A DNA stretch of 64,000 nt from assembly GCF_002734215.1 (NCBI RefSeq), contig NZ_NSEB01000004.1:565954-629953 (forward strand), in the 5' to 3' direction. This stretch comes from Fredinandcohnia onubensis (lineage in GTDB: Bacteria > Bacillota > Bacilli > Bacillales > Bacillaceae_L). Every line of letters begins with the position of its first letter. The first letter of the stretch is position 1. The notes below the pieces were generated by a model, which saw only the letters and a list, made by a program, of their open reading frames with translations, had not been told where the DNA came from and ran no database searches. Shown in pieces: positions 8,101 to 16,906 of the stretch. The translations under genes and the position numbers were made by a program.

Positions 8101-8562
8101 ATGGCTAAAACAAATATCAAGGAATTGGTTGATTTATATGTTGATGTTTCATTTTCAGTGAATACCATTGCGGATTCGCTCGTTAAGGAACAGCTCGGAA
8201 CCGAACTTACCAATGAACAGCATTATACACTTCGCTACATAAATAAAGTGGGTTCGTGTACATCAACCGAACTTGCAGAGGTTTTTGAAGTGAAAAAAAG
8301 TGCAATTACTGCCATCATAAATCGTCTTTTTGAGAAAGGGTTAATTGATAGAACACGTGACGAGAATGATCGACGACTTGTCTATCTAACTTTGTCAACT
8401 AGAGGGGAGAAACTGTTTTTAAAGACAGAGGAGCGGGTTAATAACCTTGTCGAGTCTATTATTGGTGAATTTTCTGAAGAGGAAATCGTTCAATTTTTAA
8501 AAACGTATGAAAAACTTAATGGAATCCTTCAAAAGATAAAACAGAATAAGGTGGTGGAATAA
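8101..8562 (+). CDS. MarR-family transcriptional regulator
   Basis: This 153-residue protein has the MarR winged-helix fold: dimerisation helices at both ends, a recognition helix region around SCTSTELAEVFEVKKSAITAI and the wing RDENDRRLVYLTLS. Such regulators usually repress an adjacent efflux gene and are released by ligand or oxidation. It lies 2 bp before the MMPL gene, and a perfect palindrome covers its own promoter. Gene pairing recalls B. subtilis ydgG-ydgH, but orthology is not established. Confidence 0.9.
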   Translation: MAKTNIKELVDLYVDVSFSVNTIADSLVKEQLGTELTNEQHYTLRYINKVGSCTSTELAEVFEVKKSAITAIINRLFEKGLIDRTRDENDRRLVYLTLSTRGEKLFLKTEERVNNLVESIIGEFSEEEIVQFLKTYEKLNGILQKIKQNKVVE

Positions 8563-8564
8563 GT

Positions 8565-11500
8565 ATGAATTTTATCATTAAACGGAAATGGTTTGTCCTT
8601 ATCGCATGGGTTGTGATTGTAGCAGGATTATTTCTAGCAGCTCCGAATATGGGAGACCTTGTGCGTGAAAAAGGCCAGATTACTGTACCTGATGAATACT
8701 CATCCTCCATTGCAGGTCAAATTTTAAATGATGCACAGTCCCAAGAGGGTGGAGGAGATGATACACAGGTGGCCCTTGTGTTTCATGATAAAAAGAAGTT
8801 AACAGATGACGAAATCAAAGAAGCTGAAAAAGCAATCCAACTTCTTGAAGAGAAGAAAGAGGAAATCGGGATTACCGAAATTCTTACTCATTTTAATGAG
8901 GAAACATTAAAGGAACAGCTTGTATCAGAGGACGGAAAAGCAATCCTTGCCTCTGTAACAGTTAGCTGGAAGGACCGGGAGCCAAAAGAGGTCAGCGATG
9001 CTTTGTATCAAGCCATTGAAGATGTAAAGGTTGACCATTATTATACGAGTGAATGGCTCATTAGTGAAGATCTCGTGACTAGTTCACAAGAAGGTTTGAA
9101 AAAGACTGAAGGTATTACGGTTGTCTTTATTCTTGTCGTTCTTTTACTTGTGTTTAGATCTCCCGTAGCTCCGATTATTCCACTTGTGACAGTTGGATTT
9201 ACTTATCTTGCGTCACAATCGATTGTTGCGATGCTGGTTGATAAATTTGATTTTCCAATTTCAACCTATACACAGATTTTCCTAGTGGCTATCTTATTTG
9301 GAATTGGAACAGACTACTGTATTTTGCTTTTAAGTCGATTTAAAGAAGAACTATCACAACGAGAAAGCTTAACAGAAGCCATTGTTGAAACGTATAAAAA
9401 TGCTGGTCGTACAGTATTTTTCAGTGGCGTTGCCGTCATGATTGGCTTTGCTGCCATCGGTTTTTCTCAGTTCATTCTATACCAATCAGCTGTGGCTGTA
9501 GCGGTAGGTGTTGCCATTTTACTAGTTGCATTATTCACGGTCGTTCCATTCTTTATGGCCGTTTTAGGGAAAAAATTATTCTGGCCATCTAAGCAGAATT
9601 TAGAACATGGAGACAGTAAAATCTGGGCAGTTGCTGGAAGATTTTCATTAAGTCGCCCACTCTTATCTCTATTAATTGTTGCTGCAATCATTGCTCCATT
9701 CTTATTTGTGTATGATGGAGAGCTATCTTATAACTCATTAGAAGAATTAAGTGGCGATGTAAACTCGATTAAAGCATTCAATGCGATTTCGGACAGCTTC
9801 AGACCTGGTGAATCCATGCCAACTCAAATCGTCTTGAAAAATGATGAGGCAATGGACTCCACAGAGTATATCGAATTAGCCGAAAAAATCAGCCGTGAAG
9901 TGGAAAAGGTGGACCTTGTTGACTCTGTTCGCTCTGTCACAAGACCAACTGGTGAACCAATTGAGGATTTATTCGTTGCGAACCAAGCAAAAACACTTGA
10001 AGAAGGTCTTGGTGAAGGAAAAGACGGACTCACTCAAATCAAAGACGGGCTTGAAGAGGCAGGTAGTGAACTTGCAAAATCAGAGCCAGAGCTTAAAACC
10101 GCCACGGATGGAATCGGTGAATTAATTACTGGAACTAATCAGGTAAAATCTGGCCTAACAGAGATCCAAACAAACCTTTCAAAAATCGAGTCAGGTATCC
10201 GTAGCGGAACAGCTGGAATCGATACGATGATTGCTGAAGTTGACAAAGCAAAGGCTGGATCAGAAGAATTATTAAACTATTATAATACGAAACTATTAGT
10301 CGGTTATAAAGATGCCCAAAGTGGAATTGCTGGTTTGCAAACTGGCTACACTGAAATAGCAAATACCCTCCAACAATTAACCACTGGTGTGAACCAACTA
10401 AATGAAGGTGGATTTGCTTATCTAGAAGGCTACTATATTCATGCAGAGAGTGGCCAAAGTATTGCTGGTGATGATGTATATAAAGGAATGAAGCAATCCT
10501 TGCAAGGGATCCCACAATTATCAGCGGGGATTCAAGAACTAAATGGTCATCTTTCGGAAGTAAATACCGGAATGACTCAAGCTAATGCAGGATTTGAACA
10601 ATTGCTCAAAGAACAAGCAGCACTTCCAGCTGGTCTTGAGCAGTTAATTGCAGGTTTAGAAGAACTAAAAGGTGGACTTGTCCAAGTGGCAAATGGCCAA
10701 GGACAAATCGTTCAAGGTATGCCACAAATTACAAATGGCCTTTCAGGAATTAATGATGGCCAACAGCAGCTCCTTGATGGATTCGGAAGTCTAGGTGGTC
10801 AATTAACACAATTAACAGATGGACTGACTCAAAGTGCCGATGGTCTAGAGCAGGTTTCAGATGGATTAGGATCCGCTCAAGAATATTTATCAAATCTATC
10901 AAACTCTGAAGAATTAAATGCTTTTTATATGCCAGAAGAAGTACTTGAGAGTGAAGATTTCGCACAAGTCCTTGACGTATACATGTCAAAAGATCGTAAA
11001 GTCATGACATTAGATGTCATCTTTGAAGCGAACCCATATTCTAACGAAGCAATGGAACAAATCGAGGAAATCGAAGCCGCTGTTGCAAGAGCAACAAAAG
11101 ATACCAAGCTTGAAAATGCAGATGTCGCCCTTGGTGGTATTACAAGTACCAATACCGATTTAAGTAAAATGTCTGAACAAGATTACTCACGTACAATCGT
11201 GTTAATGTTTATTGGTATTGCGCTCATCTTAATTTTCTTGTTCCGTTCGTTAATCATGCCACTCTATCTAATAGGTTCATTAATCTTAACCTATTACACA
11301 TCGATGGCCATTAATGAAGTTATTTTCGTCAATATTCTCGGTTATTCCGGAATCAGCTGGGCGGTGCCTTTCTTTGGATTTGTCATCTTAGTTGCTCTCG
11401 GTGTGGACTATAGTATTTTCCTAATGGATCGCTTCAACGAATACCGTGATATTCCAGTAGCAGAAGCAATGCTTCTTTCCATGAAGAAGATGGGAACTGT

Positions 11501-11702
11501 TATTATCTCAGCTGCTATCATTCTTGGAGGTACATTTGCAGCTATGATGCCATCTGGAATGCTCTCCTTGCTCCAGATTGCATCAATCACACTCGTCGGA
11601 CTCATGCTGTACGCATTTGTAATACTGCCGTTATTTATTCCAGTTATGGTCAAAAACTTTGGCATCGCTAACTGGTGGCCATTCAAACGACCAACCAATT
11701 AA
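8565..11702 (+). CDS. MMPL/RND-family membrane exporter (YdgH-like)
   Basis: This 1045-residue protein has the MMPL architecture: TM1 at residues 7-25, an extracytoplasmic domain to about 180, a TM2-6 bundle with GIGTDYCILLLSRF (about residue 245), a very long extracytoplasmic middle domain (about 390-870) rich in repeated heptad-like Gly/Leu/Gln segments of coiled-coil character, and a second TM bundle with VALGVDYSIFLMDRF near residue 945. The paired GxDY motifs are the proton-relay positions of RND/MMPL exporters. Substrates may be lipids or drugs. It is larger than typical YdgH owing to the middle coiled region. Operon with marR. Confidence 0.92.
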   Translation: MNFIIKRKWFVLIAWVVIVAGLFLAAPNMGDLVREKGQITVPDEYSSSIAGQILNDAQSQEGGGDDTQVALVFHDKKKLTDDEIKEAEKAIQLLEEKKEEIGITEILTHFNEETLKEQLVSEDGKAILASVTVSWKDREPKEVSDALYQAIEDVKVDHYYTSEWLISEDLVTSSQEGLKKTEGITVVFILVVLLLVFRSPVAPIIPLVTVGFTYLASQSIVAMLVDKFDFPISTYTQIFLVAILFGIGTDYCILLLSRFKEELSQRESLTEAIVETYKNAGRTVFFSGVAVMIGFAAIGFSQFILYQSAVAVAVGVAILLVALFTVVPFFMAVLGKKLFWPSKQNLEHGDSKIWAVAGRFSLSRPLLSLLIVAAIIAPFLFVYDGELSYNSLEELSGDVNSIKAFNAISDSFRPGESMPTQIVLKNDEAMDSTEYIELAEKISREVEKVDLVDSVRSVTRPTGEPIEDLFVANQAKTLEEGLGEGKDGLTQIKDGLEEAGSELAKSEPELKTATDGIGELITGTNQVKSGLTEIQTNLSKIESGIRSGTAGIDTMIAEVDKAKAGSEELLNYYNTKLLVGYKDAQSGIAGLQTGYTEIANTLQQLTTGVNQLNEGGFAYLEGYYIHAESGQSIAGDDVYKGMKQSLQGIPQLSAGIQELNGHLSEVNTGMTQANAGFEQLLKEQAALPAGLEQLIAGLEELKGGLVQVANGQGQIVQGMPQITNGLSGINDGQQQLLDGFGSLGGQLTQLTDGLTQSADGLEQVSDGLGSAQEYLSNLSNSEELNAFYMPEEVLESEDFAQVLDVYMSKDRKVMTLDVIFEANPYSNEAMEQIEEIEAAVARATKDTKLENADVALGGITSTNTDLSKMSEQDYSRTIVLMFIGIALILIFLFRSLIMPLYLIGSLILTYYTSMAINEVIFVNILGYSGISWAVPFFGFVILVALGVDYSIFLMDRFNEYRDIPVAEAMLLSMKKMGTVIISAAIILGGTFAAMMPSGMLSLLQIASITLVGLMLYAFVILPLFIPVMVKNFGIANWWPFKRPTN

Positions 11703-11704
11703 TC

Positions 11705-11742
11705 TAAAAAACGAGGCTCCCTGTTGCAGGGCCTCGTTTTTT
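11705..11742. terminator. Strong bidirectional terminator
   Basis: AAAAACGAGGC and GCCTCGTTTTT with inner CCCTG/CAGGG around TTG form a long GC-rich stem with A-tract and T-tract on opposite sides, serving the MMPL operon and the convergent thioredoxin gene. Confidence 0.88.
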
Positions 11743-11761
11743 AGGCTATGTTAACGGTTAT

Positions 11762-12097
11762 TCACTGAATATAACTCCGATATATCTTTTCAATTTTTTC
11801 CTTAAAGGGATCCATCGGGACAAAACGAGCTTCTCTTACATACTCCTTACCCTCCACAAATAAAAGCAGAACCGGAACAGTAAAAATGGAAAAATACCCT
11901 GCAACATCTTCAACATCGTCGGCATTCACAGATCCAAGTTGTATTTCGGGGAAATCACCCATTACTTCCCTAACCTGTGGCAATAATGAATGGCAAACAC
12001 TGCAATCTGTTCTTGAGATGTAGATAAAAGAAAGGGGATGCTCTTCTATAAAATGTTGGATATTATCAACAGATGTTAATTCAATAAATTCTCTCAT
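11762..12097 (-). CDS. Thioredoxin-family protein
   Basis: This 111-residue single-domain protein has a CxxC active site C32-S-V-C35, the cis-Pro region VPVLLLFVEGKE and the usual beta-alpha order of thioredoxin. CSVC is not the classical CGPC, so a disulfide reductase or bacillithiol-related role is possible; this is inference. No signal peptide is seen, so it is cytoplasmic. The start follows GGAGG. Similar small thioredoxin-like proteins (YdfQ, YusE type) occur in Bacillus; a YusE-type copy is also present at 60979. Confidence 0.85.
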   Translation of the reverse strand: MREFIELTSVDNIQHFIEEHPLSFIYISRTDCSVCHSLLPQVREVMGDFPEIQLGSVNADDVEDVAGYFSIFTVPVLLLFVEGKEYVREARFVPMDPFKEKIEKIYRSYIQ

Positions 12098-12238
12098 TTT
12101 GGGCCTCCAAAAAAATATGATATTAATAAAGTGCGTAAGCCTTCATACTTTAAACTCATTCAGAGCATTAATTGTATGAATATATAAAAACGTTGTTTTG
12201 CACATACTTTTATTTCTTCGTGTGCATTATACCCTGCA

Positions 12239-12247
12239 TGGTATAAT
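12239..12247 (+). promoter_or_regulatory. Extended -10 promoter
   Basis: TGGTATAAT is a perfect extended -10 (TGnTATAAT). No good -35 hexamer is visible. It lies 30 bp upstream of the membrane-bound TlpA-type gene and is flanked by the short inverted repeat TATACC/GGTATA (12229-12246). Confidence 0.6.
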
Positions 12248-12276
12248 GGTATACAATAGCACAGTGGAGGTACAAG

Positions 12277-13335
12277 ATGCAATTCATACAAATCGGATCT
12301 CTAGCCATCATGACAAAATGGATCATCCTTGGAGTTGGCATAATCGCAGGCCTTATCATAGCACGGGTTTGGTTAGCAAAAACTACATCAACTGACAATA
12401 CCAAAAGCATTATCAATCTACTCACTAACGGTATTTTCATTGGCTTTTTAGCGTGGAAGGGAAGTTTATTCCTTTTAGAGCCAGCACTCGTTATAAAGAG
12501 TCCGATGTCTTTACTCTATTTCACCGGAGGAACAAAAGGATTAGCGATTGCAGTTGTTATAATAGTACTCTATTTTCTATATCACATAAAAAAGAGGACT
12601 GTATCGACATCGCATTACATTCGATCAGTGCTTATTGTGAGCTTCACAACCGCTATGCTCTATGATTTACTAGCGCTAATTTTACGTCACGATAACAGTG
12701 TTTTTCATTTTATAAGATCAATGGGTGCATTCTTTCTTTTATTGTTGACACTCTATAATAAAGGACAACAAAAAAAGGAAGTGCTTCATGAAATGAAAAA
12801 AGCAGCGTTAATCGTTGGTTTAACAGGACTCATTGTGTGGACGGTCAATAGCAATATTTCTTTTGCAACCCCGACAGAAGATTTAAAAGCAAATGAGGTT
12901 GAAGTTGGAATTTCGGAAGGGCAATTGGCACCTGATTTTACTTTAAAAACAACAAGTGGAGAAGAAATGAAGCTTTCAGAGTTTAGAGGGAAGAAAGTTA
13001 TTTTAAACTTTTGGGCAAGCTGGTGTCCACCTTGTAAAGCGGAAATGCCTCACATGCAAGAGTTTTATGTGGAAAATAAAGAATCCAATGCCGCGCTATT
13101 ATCCGTAAATCTAACAACTGCAGAGAAAAAGAGCTCGGATGTTGCGAAATTTGTGGATGAATATGAGCTCACCTTTCCAGTCTTACTTGATGAGAAAGGT
13201 AGTATTGGACAAATTTATCAAGCATACGCCATTCCGACAAGTTATTTAATTGATTCCAAAGGCGTCGTCCGGAAAAAAATTGTCGGGCCTATGGATAAGG
13301 AAATGATGACAAAGTTAATTAATAGTGTGAATTAA
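12277..13335 (+). CDS. Polytopic membrane protein with C-terminal TlpA/ResA-type thioredoxin domain
   Basis: This 352-residue protein joins an N-terminal membrane part of about six helices (residues 10-30, 47-65, 85-103, 113-135, 145-160, 175-192) to a thioredoxin domain (about 214-350) with APDFTLKTTSGE, the active site WASWC250PPC253 and cis-Pro segment AIPTSYLID. The thioredoxin domain would lie outside the membrane, acting in disulfide reduction, for example cytochrome c or sporulation protein maturation as ResA and StoA do. The first segment (IGSLAIMTKW...G) weakly recalls the start of Lgt-type proteins. SD GGAGG precedes the start. Exact partner unknown. Confidence 0.85.
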   Translation: MQFIQIGSLAIMTKWIILGVGIIAGLIIARVWLAKTTSTDNTKSIINLLTNGIFIGFLAWKGSLFLLEPALVIKSPMSLLYFTGGTKGLAIAVVIIVLYFLYHIKKRTVSTSHYIRSVLIVSFTTAMLYDLLALILRHDNSVFHFIRSMGAFFLLLLTLYNKGQQKKEVLHEMKKAALIVGLTGLIVWTVNSNISFATPTEDLKANEVEVGISEGQLAPDFTLKTTSGEEMKLSEFRGKKVILNFWASWCPPCKAEMPHMQEFYVENKESNAALLSVNLTTAEKKSSDVAKFVDEYELTFPVLLDEKGSIGQIYQAYAIPTSYLIDSKGVVRKKIVGPMDKEMMTKLINSVN

Positions 13336-13370
13336 AAAAGAAAAGTGAGTCGGTCACTTTTCTTTTTTTT
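13336..13370. terminator. Bidirectional terminator
   Basis: AAAAGAAAAGTGA and TCACTTTTCTTTT pair perfectly around GTCGG. The right arm lies inside the 3' end of the DUF1836 gene. Confidence 0.85.
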
Positions 13371-13914
13371 CGCCCTGATCTTGAACGAGTTCGTCCACCA
13401 AGGCTTCGGCTGCACGACGATAAAATTGGCTAGCTGTAATATAGGATAGAATCAAAAGCACCTTTTTTAGCTGTTCATCCTCCGAAGCGCCAATTTCTTC
13501 TGATACATCCTTCATTTTTGTATCGACATCTTCTTTGAATTCAGTTGCATTTTTTTTATAGAGAGCAAGATAGCTCTTATAAAATTCTTCGAGCTCGAAC
13601 TCTTCATCATTCAGGATTCTTTGATTTACACCATCAAGTGTTGCCTTGATATCATTGATGGAGAGCCCACCTTTTAGTTGGTAAATCAAACTTAATAAAA
13701 GTAAATGCTCTCTCGAATATTTTTTGTTTTTTATCGGAATCAGCAATTTACCTTTTGCGTAATTGTTGATCATGGTTTTCGTAAGGACCTTTTCATCCTC
13801 ATTTCTTTTTGTGGGGCTAAACGTATTTTCAAAAAGTTGGATGACCTGGTCCATGTATAAATCAATTTGTGGAATGTCCTCTAAAAAAATATTTTTATCA
13901 ACATCTATATTCAT
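13354..13914 (-). CDS. DUF1836 family protein
   Basis: This 186-residue protein matches DUF1836, a Firmicutes family with a MerR-like helix-turn-helix in its N-terminal half (about residues 40-100: VLTKTMINNYAKGKLL then SREHLLLLSLIYQLKGGLS) and a helical, charged C-terminal half ending in Lys/Glu. Other members are thought to be regulators, but targets are unknown. Its 3' end overlaps the shared terminator. It diverges from the SGNH hydrolase gene across about 165 bp. Confidence 0.8.
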   Translation of the reverse strand: MNIDVDKNIFLEDIPQIDLYMDQVIQLFENTFSPTKRNEDEKVLTKTMINNYAKGKLLIPIKNKKYSREHLLLLSLIYQLKGGLSINDIKATLDGVNQRILNDEEFELEEFYKSYLALYKKNATEFKEDVDTKMKDVSEEIGASEDEQLKKVLLILSYITASQFYRRAAEALVDELVQDQGEKKEK

Positions 13915-13983
13915 GGTAATGACCTCATTTATAACGATATTATTTGTTACCTAGTTTACTCTATAACTATCAGAAAGTAAATG

Positions 13984-14012
13984 TTGACTACATGGTGAAA
14001 TATGTATATGAT
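13984..14012 (+). promoter_or_regulatory. SigA-type promoter for the SGNH hydrolase gene
   Basis: TTGACT (13984-13989), 17-bp spacer, TATGAT (14007-14012), 70 bp upstream of the start codon. Confidence 0.7.
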
Positions 14013-14081
14013 TATAAGTAGTATTGAAAACCACGTGTAATAGTATCCTGAATAAATCAAATTAGATGAGCGGTGATAAAT

Positions 14082-14753
14082 ATGAAAATTGTATGTTTTG
14101 GTGATAGTTTAACTAGAGGTGTTTCTTTTGTGAAAGGTCGCATGCGAATCTTGAAAGAAAATTATCCTGCATTTTTACAGCAATTTGCTTCTGATCACAT
14201 CACTGTTATAAATAAAGGTGTCTTTAATGATAATTCCGATTTATTGTTGTCCCGAGTTGAAAAAGATGTGATTGACGAACACCCTGATTACGTAATCATT
14301 AATATTGGTGGCAATGACTGCAATTTTAAATGGGATGAAGTGGCTAAGAATCCTGAAGATGAGCATCAGCCCATTGTGCCAATTGAACGGTATATGGATA
14401 ACCTGAAAAAATTAATTCAACGAATCCAAGAAACGAATAGTATTCCAATTTTGATGACCTTACCACCACTTGACCCTGTTCGGTATTACAAGTTACTTGC
14501 TCAAACGTATGGTAGCTCAATCAGTCATTGGATTAGTCTTCAAGGAGGCATCGAGCACTGGCACGGTCTCTATAATCACAGCTTGAATAGCTTAGCTGAG
14601 CAATTAAATGTCTTAAAAATTGATGTTCGTACAGCCATGAAACGTGCTGGGAACCTGAATGATTTTATTAGTGATGATGGGATTCATTTGACAGGTGAAG
14701 GGTACAAAACAATGAGTAGTGCCATTTTCTCTTCTTTAGTAAAAACAAAATAA
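14082..14753 (+). CDS. SGNH/GDSL-type hydrolase
   Basis: The ATG at 14082 is preferred over the in-frame GTG at 14073, which lies inside the likely Shine-Dalgarno region. The 223-residue product carries the SGNH blocks: GDSLTRG with catalytic S9, a Gly in the second block, GGNDCNF (block III) and DDGIHLTGEGY with catalytic Asp and His (block V). Such enzymes are esterases or lipases; with no signal peptide this one is probably cytoplasmic. Substrate unknown. It has its own promoter and terminator. Confidence 0.88.
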   Translation: MKIVCFGDSLTRGVSFVKGRMRILKENYPAFLQQFASDHITVINKGVFNDNSDLLLSRVEKDVIDEHPDYVIINIGGNDCNFKWDEVAKNPEDEHQPIVPIERYMDNLKKLIQRIQETNSIPILMTLPPLDPVRYYKLLAQTYGSSISHWISLQGGIEHWHGLYNHSLNSLAEQLNVLKIDVRTAMKRAGNLNDFISDDGIHLTGEGYKTMSSAIFSSLVKTK

Positions 14754-14760
14754 AAGGAAT

Positions 14761-14789
14761 ATGCCACTTCATAATAGGTGGCATTTTTC
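14761..14789 (+). terminator. Intrinsic terminator after the SGNH hydrolase
   Basis: ATGCCACTT and AGGTGGCAT (one G-U) pair around CATAAT, followed by TTTTCT. Confidence 0.75.
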
Positions 14790-14902
14790 TATTTAAAATG
14801 GAATACAACAAGAGTAATGTGAAAAACTGTATATCAATGGACATAAGTAAATAGGAAAGCTAAGATAAAAACATGAGAATGAGTAAAGGTAGATGAAAAC
14901 AA

Positions 14903-15484
14903 ATGAACTATTATAAATCTGATTACATACTTACGATGAAGGATATTGTTCGTGAGGGACATCCGATTTTAGCTGAGAAAACAAAGGAGGTTCCAGTGCC
15001 GCTAGCAGAAGAGGACAAGGAATCACTTATTAGCATGATGAATTATATAAAAAACAGCCAGGACCCAGCGCTTGCGAAAAAGTACGGTTTACGCCCTGGA
15101 GTTGGCTTATCTGCAAACCAAGTTGGTCTCAATAAGCGTATGTTTGTTGCCTATTTTACAGACTTTGATGACAAATTGCATGAATACCATGTAGTGAATC
15201 CGAAAATCGTGAGTCATTCGGTTTCCATGACTTATTTGCCAGAAGGAGAAGGGTGTCTATCAGTCGATCGCCCGGTAGAAGGCTATGTTCCTAGGTATGA
15301 AAAAATTAAAGTGAAAGCATATGATATCAATGGTCAGGAATTTATGCTTCGTTTAAAAGGCTATGCCTCTATCGTCTTTCAACATGAAATCGACCATCTA
15401 AATGGAATCATGTTTTACGATCATATCAACAAACAGAATCCATTTAAGCTTCCAGAAAACGTAGAAATTAAAAGCCTCTATTAA
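14903..15484 (+). CDS. defB: Peptide deformylase (DefB/YkrB type)
   Basis: This enzyme removes the N-formyl group from nascent proteins. The 193-residue product has motif I G66-V-G-L-S-A-N-Q73, motif II EGC118LS and motif III QH161EIDH165LNG, i.e. the metal ligands Cys and two His. The insertion NSQDPALAKKYGLRPG before motif I is typical of the Gram-positive type 2 enzymes. Motif I reads GLSANQ, where most members have GLAAPQ. The start has only a distant SD (AAAGG at 14884); the in-frame ATG at 14936 has none. It lies 38 bp before the C-S lyase gene. Confidence 0.92.
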   Translation: MNYYKSDYILTMKDIVREGHPILAEKTKEVPVPLAEEDKESLISMMNYIKNSQDPALAKKYGLRPGVGLSANQVGLNKRMFVAYFTDFDDKLHEYHVVNPKIVSHSVSMTYLPEGEGCLSVDRPVEGYVPRYEKIKVKAYDINGQEFMLRLKGYASIVFQHEIDHLNGIMFYDHINKQNPFKLPENVEIKSLY

Positions 15485-15522
15485 TACAATTGGTAATTCC
15501 AAAGAACTTTGGAGGGATAGGC

Positions 15523-16701
15523 GTGAAATATAATTTTGATGAATCAATCAATCGATTGCAAACGAACTCAATAAAGTGGGATGAGGTAGAAAATTTATTT
15601 GGGGATAAAGAGATGCTTCCGATGTGGGTAGCAGATATGGATTTTAAATCGCCACAGCCGGTCATCGATGCCTTAATAAAACGAGCTGAGCATGGAATTT
15701 ATGGCTATACAACAAGACCTGATGCCTATTATGATGCAACAGTTGGCTGGATGAAACGACGTCATAATTGGACGATTGAAAAGGATTGGATTACTTTTTG
15801 TCCTGGTGTAGTCCCAGCATTACATATTATTGTTCAAAACTTTACTTGCCCTGGCGATAAAGTCTTAATACAGCCACCTGTTTATTATCCGTTCATGAGT
15901 GTAATTGAAAAGAATGGACGGGAAATCGTCAATAATCCGCTACAATTTGAGAATGGTCGTTATACCATGGATTTTGATGACCTTGAGAAAAAAATTGATT
16001 CAAGTGTAAAAATGATTATTCTTTCAAATCCACATAATCCAGTCGGTCGTGTGTGGACAAAGGATGAATTGACAAAATTAGGTGAAATTTGTTTGAAGCA
16101 CAATATCCTTGTGGTTTCGGATGAAATTCATTTTGACCTCGTTTATAAAGGGAATGTGCATACACCAATTGCTGCGATTTCTGCTGAATTTGCTGAGCAG
16201 TCTATTACATGTACGGCACCAAGTAAGACATTTAATCTTGCTGGGTTAAAAACATCAAATATTATCATTCCGAACAAAGATTATCGTGAGAAATTTACTA
16301 AAGCCGTCGAGGATGCCTTCATTAGTATGACCAATACATTTGGAGTAACGGCCCTTATTGCGGCCTATGAAGAAGGGGACGAATGGCTTGATCAACTCAT
16401 GGACTATTTACAAGGAAATCTAGATTTCCTTAACGAGTATATTCAGACCCATGTTCCAGAGGTAAAAGTTATTGAACCTGAAGCAACTTATCTCGTGTGG
16501 CTCGATTGTCGACAGCTTGGCCTAGAAGCCAAAGAACTAGAGCATGTCATTCAAAAACAAGGTAAAGTCGCATTTGACGAAGGCTATATTTTTGGAAAAG
16601 AAGGAGAAGGCTTCACCAGAATCAACATCGCGTGCCCAAGAGCTTTATTAGAAGAAGGGTTGAAACGATTTAGCCAAGCGGTTAAACAGATAATTAAATA
16701 A
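15523..16701 (+). CDS. PatB/MalY-type C-S lyase or aminotransferase
   Basis: Start is GTG 15523, with GGAGGG 5-7 bp upstream; the ORF extends further without a ribosome site. The 392-residue PLP enzyme has the fold-type I features: MWVADMDF near residue 35, SNPHNPVGR around 168, D200 that contacts the pyridine ring, and the Schiff-base K235 in SKTFNLAG. Length and motifs fit PatB (cystathionine beta-lyase in B. subtilis) and MalY. It probably cleaves C-S bonds of cystathionine or similar thioethers. It follows defB closely and a strong terminator ends the unit. Confidence 0.9.
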   Translation: MKYNFDESINRLQTNSIKWDEVENLFGDKEMLPMWVADMDFKSPQPVIDALIKRAEHGIYGYTTRPDAYYDATVGWMKRRHNWTIEKDWITFCPGVVPALHIIVQNFTCPGDKVLIQPPVYYPFMSVIEKNGREIVNNPLQFENGRYTMDFDDLEKKIDSSVKMIILSNPHNPVGRVWTKDELTKLGEICLKHNILVVSDEIHFDLVYKGNVHTPIAAISAEFAEQSITCTAPSKTFNLAGLKTSNIIIPNKDYREKFTKAVEDAFISMTNTFGVTALIAAYEEGDEWLDQLMDYLQGNLDFLNEYIQTHVPEVKVIEPEATYLVWLDCRQLGLEAKELEHVIQKQGKVAFDEGYIFGKEGEGFTRINIACPRALLEEGLKRFSQAVKQIIK

Positions 16702-16710
16702 AGAGATTCT

Positions 16711-16745
16711 AAGTGGAAAAAGATCTATTCTTTTTCCACTTTTTT
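16711..16745 (+). terminator. Intrinsic terminator after the C-S lyase
   Basis: AAGTGGAAAAAG and CTTTTTCCACTT pair perfectly over 12 bp around ATCTATT, followed by T-rich sequence. Confidence 0.85.
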
Positions 16746-16861
16746 AATATTCGAATAATAATCATCTTCTTAGATATTGTTGGATTTAATTGGTGATTTT
16801 TCTATTTAATTTATATGTATTACATAATGATTATTAAAAAAATAAAGCGTTTTATATATAT

Positions 16862-16877
16862 TTAAAAGCGTTCCCAA
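16862..16877 (+). promoter_or_regulatory. Possible cre (CcpA) site
   Basis: The 16-mer around AAAAGCGTTCCCAA matches the cre consensus WTGNAANCGNWWNCAW at all but two fixed positions. A second AAAGCGTTT core is nearby (16844-16852). Carbon catabolite repression would suit a pectin-related gene pair. Weak evidence. Confidence 0.3.
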
Positions 16878-16906
16878 CATATTTATTTAGAAAAGGGTGG
16901 AAAAAA

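Noticed and set aside
12198-12395. 65-codon + strand ORF
   Set aside because: It overlaps the promoter and start of the TlpA-type gene in another frame and lacks a ribosome site.
16844-16857. Second cre site
   Set aside because: The AAAGCGTTT core is present but the outer TG/CA bases are missing.
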